Source: an uncultured Oscillospiraceae bacterium
GTDB lineage: Bacteria; Bacillota; Clostridia; Oscillospirales; Oscillospiraceae
DNA length: 12,419 nucleotides
Direction: 5' to 3'
NCBI GenBank assembly: GCA_900752285.1
Contig: CAADUW010000249.1
Coordinates: forward strand, 1 to 12,419
Shown here: positions 7,278-12,419 of the stretch, one piece after another
Layout: every line of letters starts with the position of its first letter
Position numbering within the stretch: the stretch's first letter is position 1
Program-made: the position numbers and the translations under genes
The notes under the pieces: generated by a model
Seen by the model: the letters and a program-made list of their open reading frames with translations, nothing else
What the model was told of the DNA's origin: nothing
Databases searched by the model: none

Positions 7278-7489
7278 TGCCGTTCCCCCTTGTAAACATG
7301 CGAAGACGCCCTGCGCCCTCTGCTTGCCATCATTGTAAGTCCCGTTCCCAAGGGAAACGACACGAAACCGGGCCGCACCCACCGCCAAAACGCACGACAT
7401 CTTTCTACGGAAATCTGAAACCCCGCACCGGGTTCCCCCAATCACCGGACATTCCGGGCCGTCGCACACGCAGGTTTGGAATGATATAA
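7278..7489. other. Intergenic region upstream of noc
   Basis: No gene seen. A possible minus-strand -10 box TACAAT (complement of 7332-7337) lies about 55 bases upstream of the noc start, with a poor -35. Just upstream is a near-palindrome, CGTTCCC-AA-GGGAAACG (about 7342-7359), possibly an operator. Nothing recognisable lies in 7360-7489. Confidence 0.35.
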
Positions 7490-7554
7490 GGCAGCACCGC
7501 GCAATTCGGCAAAAAGACGGCGGAGACTCGCAGACGCAATTGTGCGGTGTTGCC
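7490..7554 (+). mobile_element. MITE, short internally deleted copy
   Basis: A 65-bp element starting GGCAGCACCGCGCAATT and ending AATTGTGCGGTGTTGCC, flanked by ATAA on both sides (7486-7489 and 7555-7558). It equals the reverse complement of the 161-bp element at 9105-9265 with 96 bases missing between GGCAA repeats. It encodes no transposase, so movement would need an enzyme from elsewhere. Confidence 0.85.
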
Positions 7555-7606
7555 ATAAGATTGAGGTCGGTTAATCCCGTGAAAATCCTTTCTGTCCGCA
7601 GAGCGC

Positions 7607-7632
7607 GGAATCGGAAAAAATGATCCGATTCC
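7607..7632. repeat. Perfect 9-bp inverted repeat upstream of folT promoter
   Basis: GGAATCGGA (7607-7615) pairs with TCCGATTCC (7624-7632) around AAAAATGA, ending three bases before the -35 box of the folT promoter. No proper U-tract follows. It could be an operator, an upstream-transcript terminator remnant or a structural element. Confidence 0.5.
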
Positions 7633-7635
7633 CCC

Positions 7636-7664
7636 TTTACAAACCCTTTCAAATCGTGTATAGT
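7636..7664 (+). promoter_or_regulatory. Promoter of the folT transcript
   Basis: A -35 box TTTACA (7636-7641) and a -10 box TATAGT (7659-7664) are separated by 17 bases. The predicted start is near 7671, a few bases before the riboswitch aptamer, which fits the usual arrangement of a riboswitch leader. Confidence 0.8.
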
Positions 7665-7671
7665 ATGGGCA

Positions 7672-7769
7672 AACAGAGTAGGACGTCCCGCGTGAAGTGC
7701 TGCCAGAATGGGGAGTTGTATGGCAGACGAAGGATTTTGGATCCGCGATGGGATATCCGCACCCGCTGC
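7672..7769 (+). promoter_or_regulatory. Tetrahydrofolate (THF) riboswitch aptamer
   Basis: The order of conserved blocks matches the THF (folT) riboswitch as I recall it: GAGTAG (7675-7680), CGCGT-AAGTG (7689-7699), GAATGGG, ACGAA (7727-7731), CCGCG and GCACCCGCTGC (7759-7769). The P3 stem CTGCCA (7700-7705) with TGGCAG (7721-7726) is perfect. The P2 stem GGACGTCCC (7681-7689) with GGGATATCC (7750-7758) has one mismatch and one wobble. The closing stem is short (CAG 7674-7676 with CTG 7766-7768). It precedes a FolT-type transporter, as in known examples. Binding of reduced folate should lower downstream expression. Confidence 0.9.
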
Positions 7770-7838
7770 ACCATAAATGAGGAATCCTCCTTTATGAAGC
7801 AACGATACTCGGTGGCGAACGGACGGCATGGGTCATCC

Positions 7839-7905
7839 TTCCCACGGGCAAGCGTCATACAGGTTACTCCCTGTGGGAATTGCTCCCATGGGGATTTTGT
7901 ATTTT
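7839..7905 (+). terminator. Riboswitch expression platform: terminator and antiterminator
   Basis: Terminator: TCCCTGTGGGA (7868-7878) and TCCCATGGGGA (7884-7894) form an 11-bp stem with two wobbles, then TTTTGTATTTT (7895-7905). Antiterminator: TTCCCACGGG (7839-7848) can pair with CCCTGTGGGAA (7869-7879), leaving one bulged base, which removes the left arm of the terminator. The two folds exclude each other, so control by premature termination is likely. Confidence 0.8.
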
Positions 7906-7957
7906 CGCCCCCGGGCTGCCATGCGGTTCCAAGCCTCATAAAAGGAGGAAATTTTTC

Positions 7958-9022
7958 ATGCCCACAAAAAACAAAAGCACAGCCCTTTACCCCCACCCGT
8001 TTTCCAAAGCCTACTGGCGGGACGCCGCGGCGGAACTGAAGGACACAAAGATGCTGGTCTTCGCGGCGCTGATGATCGCACTGCGGGTTGCACTGAAGCT
8101 GGTGTACATCCCGCTGGCGCCAAATCTGCGGATCAACACGGCGTTCCTGGCAAATGCGCTGGGCGCCATGGTGTTCGGGCCTGTGGTGGCGGTCCCGGCG
8201 GCCGTGATCTCCGATTTTCTGGGCTGGCTGATCCATCCGGAGGGGCCCTATTTCCCGCCCATGGTGCTGATAGAGGTAGGCGGTTCCCTGATTTTTGCTC
8301 TGTTCCTGTACCGTGCAAAGATCACCCCCGTCCGGGTCATGCTCAGCCGGTTCTGTATCTGCCTGTTTGTCAATATCCTGCTGAATACCCCTCTCATGAT
8401 GCTGTACTACGCCATCTGCATGGGCGGCAAGCTGTATATTCTGACGGTTCCCCATATCCTGAAAAATCTGTTCATGTTCCCCATTGAGTCCGTGGTGCTG
8501 ACCCTGTTCCTGTCGGCCCTGCTGCCCGTCACAAGCCGGGCGGAACTGACCTACGGGACCCATGACGTGCGGGAGGCCCTGCGCTTTACAAAGAAGCAGA
8601 TCGGGGCGCTGGTGCTTCTGTTCGTGATCGGCACCGGCTTTGTTGCCGGGTACCTGACCTATTATTATAACACCACCTCTCTGTCTGCCAGCTACTCCGG
8701 CAGCGAGCGGTACGAGAAGAACACCGGCATGACGGCGGTGGTAAAGGAAAATGCTCCGGAACTCCGGGAGGATACGCTGGTTACCACCGTGGAAAGCGCC
8801 TACAAAAAGTTCCTCGGCAAGGAAGTGACCTACACCGTAGCGGTTTATGAGGTAGATGAAGCGGCGCTTGCCGGATATGACAAGGATCTGGAAACCATCC
8901 GGGGCCTGTCCAAGTCCAAGGCAAAGAGCGTCAGTCAGGACGGCGTCATGACCCTCCTCGGCACCGCGACCGTTGTCCGGAACGATTCTACCGGCGAAGT
9001 CGTCAGCTTTACCATGCAATAA
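7958..9022 (+). CDS. folT: Folate-specific ECF transporter S component (FolT-type) with C-terminal extension
   Basis: Membrane-embedded substrate-binding subunit of an energy-coupling-factor importer, working with a shared EcfA-EcfA'-EcfT module encoded elsewhere. Folate specificity is inferred from the THF riboswitch in its leader and from FolT-like segments such as LGAMVFGPVVAVPAAVISDFLGW (about 68-90) followed by YFPPM. Six hydrophobic segments lie within residues 32-190. Unlike ordinary S components of about 170-200 residues, this one has 354. A seventh membrane segment (about 215-235) is followed by about 119 residues of unrecognised, probably extracytoplasmic sequence with two similar VTYTV/GTATVV strands. 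The start at 7958 is fixed by AAAGGAGGAAA; an upstream in-frame ATG (7880) lies inside the terminator. It ends at a bidirectional terminator. Confidence 0.88.
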   Translation: MPTKNKSTALYPHPFSKAYWRDAAAELKDTKMLVFAALMIALRVALKLVYIPLAPNLRINTAFLANALGAMVFGPVVAVPAAVISDFLGWLIHPEGPYFPPMVLIEVGGSLIFALFLYRAKITPVRVMLSRFCICLFVNILLNTPLMMLYYAICMGGKLYILTVPHILKNLFMFPIESVVLTLFLSALLPVTSRAELTYGTHDVREALRFTKKQIGALVLLFVIGTGFVAGYLTYYYNTTSLSASYSGSERYEKNTGMTAVVKENAPELREDTLVTTVESAYKKFLGKEVTYTVAVYEVDEAALAGYDKDLETIRGLSKSKAKSVSQDGVMTLLGTATVVRNDSTGEVVSFTMQ

Positions 9023-9077
9023 AAATCATCCTGCACCGGATACGCTTTTGCGGCGTCCCGGTGCAGGATGATTTTTT
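9021..9077. terminator. Bidirectional intrinsic terminator
   Basis: AAAAATCATCCTGCACCGG (9021-9039) pairs without mismatch with CCGGTGCAGGATGATTTTT (9058-9076), and a T-run follows on either strand. It starts within the folT stop codon and can also stop minus-strand transcripts coming from the ABC permease gene through the MITE. Confidence 0.92.
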
Positions 9078-9104
9078 ATGAAACGGTTCGGCGGAATGCT
9101 CTTA

Positions 9105-9265
9105 GGCAGCACCGCACAATTGCGTCTGCGAGTCTCCACCGTCTTTTTGCCCCACTTCTTCAGTTTGAAAAACCAGAAGTACATACAGGATTCCTTCGTT
9201 TTCCAAATTTTGAATTGGGGCAAAAATCCTGTCTGAGACTTCTTGCCGAATTGTGCGGTGCTGCC
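9105..9265 (-). mobile_element. 161-bp MITE, full-length copy
   Basis: Perfect 17-bp terminal inverted repeats, GGCAGCACCGCACAATT (9105-9121) and its complement (9249-9265), are flanked by CTTA direct repeats (9101-9104, 9266-9269). A second inverted pair, TTTTTGCCCC (9144-9153) and GGGGCAAAAA (9217-9226), lies inside, with smaller pairs ACTTCT/AGAAGT (9154-9159/9175-9180) and AGGATT/AATCCT (9187-9192/9225-9230), so the element could fold on itself. No transposase. The short copy at 7490-7554 lies in the opposite orientation. I recall similar sequences from gut Oscillospiraceae. Confidence 0.9.
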
Positions 9266-9266
9266 C

Positions 9267-11018
9267 TTATTCTCCGCCTGCATTATGGCGCAGGTGGGTT
9301 TTCAGATATTGTTCGGTTTCGGTTCCGTTGTCAAAGATGTTCAGCCAGATGTTGGTATCGTTCCCCCGGGGGGCAATGGAGACGGAGTAGAGAACGGACC
9401 TGTCGTCCGGCATGAAGACGCCCGGCAGCAGTTTCCCTGCTTCACAGTCATCGTAAAGTGCGTTCAGAAGCCCCGGCATATCCTCCTGCGCAACGTAGTG
9501 GGATCCGTAACCGTCGTAGATATAGCTGTCGACGGAATCAATACTCTGTCGGAGCAGTTCTTCCCGGCTGCTGACCCCCAGCATGTTTTCCGGCCGTGCC
9601 AGAAAAGCCTTGCACGCCTGCCCCGCCTCCGTATCCACCGGAACCCGGTAGGAGCGGCGGAGGGTGCTGCCGTCCGTCAGCTTGTAGGTCAGACGCACGA
9701 ATACCGCCGTATCGTACGCATCTGCCGAAATCAGATTCCGGTTGTGGGTGCTTTCCAGAATGCTGAGGGGACTCAGATTCCGGGAACGCCAATCCTCCCA
9801 GCTTTGAACCTGTACTTCATGAACAGTGCGCAGCTTTGCAATATCCTCCCGGGATTCGGTGGTAAAGCCGGCTCCGGAATCGTTGGGGGAGCCGATGGAA
9901 ACGGAGACGATCCGTTTTTCCTCCGGTACCTCCCGGATGATCCCGGGCATGTCCAGTCCCAGAAGCATCAGGGGCACCAGAACGGCGGCGCAGAGGCCGA
10001 TGGCTGCCGGTACGGTTTTTAGCTTGAACACATTGACCTGCCGCTGCAGCAGCATCAGCCCGGTATAATAGCCCAGAACGATACCGACAAAGAGGGAAAT
10101 GTTCAGGTTGTCATCCCCGAACAGAGACACCAGCAGCTGGCAGAGGGTGCCGAAGGCGAGGGCATACAGCACCAGAAACAGGGGGTTCAGCCACTTTACG
10201 GACAGCAGCTCTCCGGCGCATTCCAGCTGCCGCCGCCGGTACATCTGCCCGGCGAGAATCACTGCCAGCGCACCCAGTCCGGCGCAGACGCCCAGATACA
10301 CAAAGCTCCTGACATTGGGCGTAATGGACTGCACCACTGCGTCCTGATAGGGATCCGGCCAGTTCGTGACAATGTCCACATACTCTTCCCCGGTCATCTG
10401 GGCCAGCGGCCAGCAATATTCCAGATGATCGGTATTGATTTCTACGCCGAACATCAGGGGCTGTACCAGCGTGGACACCAGAAACAGGAGCAGCATCGGC
10501 AGGCATGTGAGCAGACCGTAGACCATGAGTCCGCCTACCCGGTTTCCGGCGCACAGAGCGGCCAGAACCGCCAGACCAAAAAAGTACACCGATTGCAGCT
10601 CCGAAACCAGCAGCCACCAACCGGTCATGGTGTCCACTTCCTTCCGGACAAAGTGACACAGCACTGCCAGAATCAGGTGGGGCAGCAGGGAAAACAGCAG
10701 TCCGGAGAATACATGGGTCCGGAACCGGCTGCCCCGGGTCTGGGGCAGGGCATGGATGGCACTGCTGAGCCGGGAATCGAAGAGATAGCCGAACAGGCAC
10801 TGGGAGATCAGCAGTGCATACACAAACTGGATCGGTGCCATGGTGCCGATGACGGAACGTATGGTGGAGACGCTGCTGTAGTAGGAGGAGCGAACGTTTG
10901 CAAGGCTGGTCAGGATCATGACCGCAAGGCCGACGGTGTACAGAGCGGGCAGGGGCGCGAAGCGTGTGAAGTCCACCCGCAGATCGGCGGCATTAAATAA
11001 GGATTTCCTTGACCGCAT
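9267..11018 (-). CDS. ABC transporter permease with large C-terminal exported domain
   Basis: Membrane subunit of an exporter-type ABC transporter, paired with the ATPase gene directly upstream. The 583 residues contain about nine hydrophobic segments (about 22-40, 62-80, 102-122, 134-157, 162-185, 238-258, 276-300, 308-325, 337-356), then about 227 residues (357-583) without membrane segments, probably outside the cell. The start at 11018 follows GGGAGG at 7 bases and overlaps the ATPase gene by 26 bases. An in-frame ATG at 11039, seven codons earlier, is the alternative. The substrate cannot be read from the sequence; linkage to a YtrA-type regulator suggests a peptide, antibiotic or envelope-stress signal. 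The stop codon TAA lies within the target duplication of the adjacent MITE. Confidence 0.85.
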   Translation of the reverse strand: MRSRKSLFNAADLRVDFTRFAPLPALYTVGLAVMILTSLANVRSSYYSSVSTIRSVIGTMAPIQFVYALLISQCLFGYLFDSRLSSAIHALPQTRGSRFRTHVFSGLLFSLLPHLILAVLCHFVRKEVDTMTGWWLLVSELQSVYFFGLAVLAALCAGNRVGGLMVYGLLTCLPMLLLFLVSTLVQPLMFGVEINTDHLEYCWPLAQMTGEEYVDIVTNWPDPYQDAVVQSITPNVRSFVYLGVCAGLGALAVILAGQMYRRRQLECAGELLSVKWLNPLFLVLYALAFGTLCQLLVSLFGDDNLNISLFVGIVLGYYTGLMLLQRQVNVFKLKTVPAAIGLCAAVLVPLMLLGLDMPGIIREVPEEKRIVSVSIGSPNDSGAGFTTESREDIAKLRTVHEVQVQSWEDWRSRNLSPLSILESTHNRNLISADAYDTAVFVRLTYKLTDGSTLRRSYRVPVDTEAGQACKAFLARPENMLGVSSREELLRQSIDSVDSYIYDGYGSHYVAQEDMPGLLNALYDDCEAGKLLPGVFMPDDRSVLYSVSIAPRGNDTNIWLNIFDNGTETEQYLKTHLRHNAGGE

Positions 11019-11874
11019 AGTCGGCACCTCCCAGTTCATAAATAAAGATCTCCTCCAGCGACAGGGGAAGAATGTCGTAGTAGGGGCAGTCGGTTTTTGT
11101 CATGGCGGCAGTGACCTGTTCCTGAGTGCCCCGGACGATCAGCGTCCGGAGCCGTCCGGAGACGGCGGTGTGGAGCACCTCCAGCCCCGGGGGAACCTCG
11201 CCCACCATCTGAAGCTTGACGGTAGAGCCCTGCATGTCCGCAAGACTCCGCTCCAGCAGCATCTTTCCGTGATCCAGAATGCCCACATGGTCGCATACGT
11301 CCTCCAGCTCCCGGAGGTTGTGGGAGGACACAAGCACGGTCACATTCCGCTCGGCAACCTCGGACAGAATCAGGCTCAGCACCTGCCGCCGCATGACGGG
11401 ATCCAGTCCGTCCAGCGGCTCGTCCAGAATCAGCACATCCGGACGGGCGCTGAGAACCAGCTGAAAGGCCGCCTGCTTCTGCATGCCCTTGGAAAACCGG
11501 CGGATGGCGGTTTTCGGGGGCAGGGCAAAGGCCTCATACAACCGGTCAAAGAGGGCGGTATCAAAGCCCGAATAGGCGCTGCGGTAATAGTGCTTCATGT
11601 CCTCCATGGTGGCGGAGGAAAAGTAGAATACATCGTCCGGCACATAGCCGATCCGGTTTTTGGCGGCCGGGTTTTCAAAGATCCGCTGGCCTTCCAGCAG
11701 AGCGGCACCGCTGTCCGGCTGGTAAACGCCGGTCAGACACCGGATAAGGGTAGACTTTCCGGCACCATTGGGGCCCACCAGTCCGTAAACGGTGCCCCTG
11801 TCCACATGCATGGACAGAGCGTCCAGCGCCCGAAAGCTGCCGAAGGTTTTCGTAATTTCCAAAGCGTCAAGCAT
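10993..11874 (-). CDS. ABC transporter ATP-binding protein
   Basis: Cytoplasmic ATPase that powers the adjacent permease. Of its 293 residues, the first 220 or so form one nucleotide-binding domain: Walker A GPNGAGKST (34-42), a Q-loop region GYVPDD (76-81) with Asp where Gln is usual, a divergent signature FSKGMQKQ (127-134), Walker B VLILDEP (147-153) with D-loop GLDP, and the switch His185 in SSH. The C-terminal 70 or so residues end with the common LEEIFIYELGG segment. Loss of the LSGGQ consensus and of the Q-loop Gln is frequent in exporter ATPases of the YtrB/BcrA kind. The start at 11874 has AGGAGGA six bases upstream. It overlaps the GntR gene by 8 bases and the permease by 26, so the three are translationally coupled. 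Confidence 0.93.
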   Translation of the reverse strand: MLDALEITKTFGSFRALDALSMHVDRGTVYGLVGPNGAGKSTLIRCLTGVYQPDSGAALLEGQRIFENPAAKNRIGYVPDDVFYFSSATMEDMKHYYRSAYSGFDTALFDRLYEAFALPPKTAIRRFSKGMQKQAAFQLVLSARPDVLILDEPLDGLDPVMRRQVLSLILSEVAERNVTVLVSSHNLRELEDVCDHVGILDHGKMLLERSLADMQGSTVKLQMVGEVPPGLEVLHTAVSGRLRTLIVRGTQEQVTAAMTKTDCPYYDILPLSLEEIFIYELGGADYAVKEILI

Positions 11875-12229
11875 AGGTATCCTCCTGTTCCAGAAGCCCT
11901 GCAAGCTCCTGACGGGTGTGCCCCAGCGCAAGCAGCTGCTGTGCCAGCTTCAGGAACCGGGCCTGCAGTTCCCGGTCCTCGTCCCATGCCTGGGAGGGCT
12001 TTTCGCAGACGAAGCAGCCCTTTCCGGACACGGTGCAGATCCAGCCGTCCATTTCCAGCTTCCGGTAGGCCCGCTGGATGGTGTTGGGGTTAATGGAAAG
12101 CTCCGCCGCCAGCTCCCGGACCGACGGCAGCCGCTCCCCGGCGGGCAGCGCCCCCACGGCGATCTGCTGCCGCAGGTCATCTACGATCTGCACGTAAATC
12201 GGTCGTGCGTCCCGATAATCCAAATGCAA
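11867..12229 (-). CDS. GntR family regulator, YtrA-like subfamily
   Basis: A 120-residue DNA-binding repressor. The N-terminal winged helix-turn-helix (about 10-75) has PIYVQIVDDLRQQIAVG, LPSVRELAAELSINPNTIQRAY and a GKGCFV wing. The short helical tail (about 80-120) matches YtrA-type GntR proteins, which lack a large ligand domain and usually control ABC exporters encoded in the same operon. I start it at the TTG at 12229 because GGGAGGG lies 6 bases upstream and the family begins near the residues LDYRDARPIY. The upstream in-frame ATG (12304) lies before the promoter and cannot be used. The operator palindrome over its promoter indicates autoregulation. Confidence 0.92.
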   Translation of the reverse strand: MHLDYRDARPIYVQIVDDLRQQIAVGALPAGERLPSVRELAAELSINPNTIQRAYRKLEMDGWICTVSGKGCFVCEKPSQAWDEDRELQARFLKLAQQLLALGHTRQELAGLLEQEDTYA

Positions 12230-12250
12230 CCGGATCCCTCCCTGAATTGT

Positions 12251-12274
12251 ATTAACTGTACTAGTACGGTTAAT
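12251..12274 (-). promoter_or_regulatory. 24-bp palindromic operator, probably for the GntR regulator
   Basis: ATTAACTGTACT (12251-12262) is the near-perfect reverse complement of AGTACGGTTAAT (12263-12274), with only one mismatched pair; the centre is GTACTAGTAC. It overlaps the end of the -10 box and covers the predicted start (about 12265), an ideal position for repression by the GntR protein encoded just downstream. Confidence 0.82.
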
Positions 12275-12300
12275 ATAACACTTGGTACAGCCCTTGTCAA
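12272..12300 (-). promoter_or_regulatory. Promoter of the GntR-ABC operon
   Basis: On the minus strand the -35 box is consensus TTGACA (complement of 12295-12300) and the -10 box is TATATT (complement of 12272-12277), with a 17-base spacer. Such a strong promoter overlapped by an operator fits tight repression and strong induction. Confidence 0.88.
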
Positions 12301-12302
12301 GC

Positions 12303-12337
12303 AAAAAAACACCGGATTGCCATAAAGCAATCCGGTG
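12303..12337 (-). terminator. Intrinsic terminator of a gene beyond the right edge
   Basis: CACCGGATTGC (12310-12320) and GCAATCCGGTG (12327-12337) form a perfect 11-bp stem. On the minus strand a run of seven T follows (complement of 12303-12309). It ends just upstream of the -35 box of the GntR operon and so insulates it from an upstream minus-strand gene outside the window. Confidence 0.85.
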
Positions 12338-12341
12338 AGAC

Positions 12342-12372
12342 TGTCAAAAAAGGGCTTTGCCCTTTTTTGACA
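12342..12372. terminator. Second, symmetric terminator hairpin
   Basis: TGTCAAAAAAGGGC (12342-12355) pairs perfectly with GCCCTTTTTTGACA (12359-12372) across a 3-base loop. The A/T runs inside the stem give it terminator character on both strands. It lies directly before the other terminator for minus-strand transcription. Confidence 0.7.
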
Positions 12373-12419
12373 AAAGGATTGCAGTCTGCTGCGCGCACGT
12401 CTTGTCCGCTGTAAGCGGA

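Noticed and set aside
7278..7829. Upstream extension of the noc frame to 7829
   Set aside because: It would cover the MITE, the folT promoter and the riboswitch, has no family similarity, and the start at 7277 has a good ribosome binding site.
7620..8039. A 139-codon plus-strand frame over the riboswitch
   Set aside because: It overlaps the promoter, aptamer and terminator and the true folT start in another frame; no recognisable protein.
7649..9019. A 456-codon minus-strand frame opposite folT
   Set aside because: His/Gln-rich antisense translation with no motifs; it is a shadow of the folT gene.
9026..9283. An 85-codon minus-strand frame across the terminator and MITE
   Set aside because: As a gene it would begin inside the permease and read through the element into the terminator; the only notable part, inside the MITE, is reported as a finding.
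10918..12093. A 391-codon plus-strand frame opposite the ABC ATPase and GntR genes
   Set aside because: No motifs and no ribosome binding site; both genes on the minus strand have full catalytic or DNA-binding motifs.
12405..12419. TCCGCT-GTA-AGCGGA hairpin at the right edge
   Set aside because: Six base pairs cut off by the window end; its context is not visible.
1..12419. CRISPR array, tRNA, rRNA or prophage genes
   Set aside because: No regularly spaced repeats, no tRNA or rRNA hallmarks, and no integrase, capsid or terminase motifs were seen on either strand.

Overview
The window looks like a chromosomal segment of a Gram-positive Clostridia bacterium, probably an Oscillospiraceae/Ruminococcaceae-type gut anaerobe. 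This is inferred from the moderately high GC, strong GGAGG ribosome binding sites, clostridial gene families (Asp23/Gls24-FakA pair, DUF5685, Noc-like ParB, YtrA-type GntR) and dispersed repeats of a kind I associate with that group. I could run no database search.

Layout: (1) 1-345 is a gene-free leader with a REP-like palindrome, a T-box-like fragment on the minus strand and the gpmI promoter. (2) 346-6492 is a run of six plus-strand genes: phosphoglycerate mutase (gpmI), an Asp23/Gls24 protein, the fatty acid kinase FakA, a YihY/BrkB membrane protein, a DUF5685 protein and a J-domain/TPR protein with a Cys-rich tail. A separate promoter may serve the last two. (3) 6498-7277 (minus) is a Noc/ParB-type protein, convergent with the J-domain gene. 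The terminator of the J-domain gene appears to lie inside the noc coding sequence. (4) 7278-7957 holds no gene but holds a short MITE copy, a promoter, a tetrahydrofolate (THF) riboswitch and a terminator/antiterminator. It controls (5) 7958-9022, a FolT-type ECF transporter S component with an unusual C-terminal extension. (6) 9021-9077 is a bidirectional terminator, followed by a full-length 161-bp MITE at 9105-9265. (7) 9267-12229 (minus) is a GntR regulator-ABC ATPase-ABC permease operon with overlapping genes, a consensus promoter and a 24-bp palindromic operator over the transcription start. (8) 12310-12372 holds two back-to-back terminator hairpins for a minus-strand gene beyond the right edge.

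How the parts work together: gpmI is glycolytic. The Asp23-like and FakA genes are the clostridial/bacillar pair linked to envelope and exogenous fatty acid use. The riboswitch and FolT form a self-contained folate-uptake unit. The GntR-ABC operon resembles autoregulated envelope-stress or antimicrobial-peptide exporters. The least understood parts are the DUF5685/J-domain pair, where DUF5685 carries two Asp-rich motifs reminiscent of class I isoprenoid synthases, and the 161-bp MITE, of which one full and one internally deleted copy, each with 4-bp target duplications, bracket the folate unit in inverted orientation.
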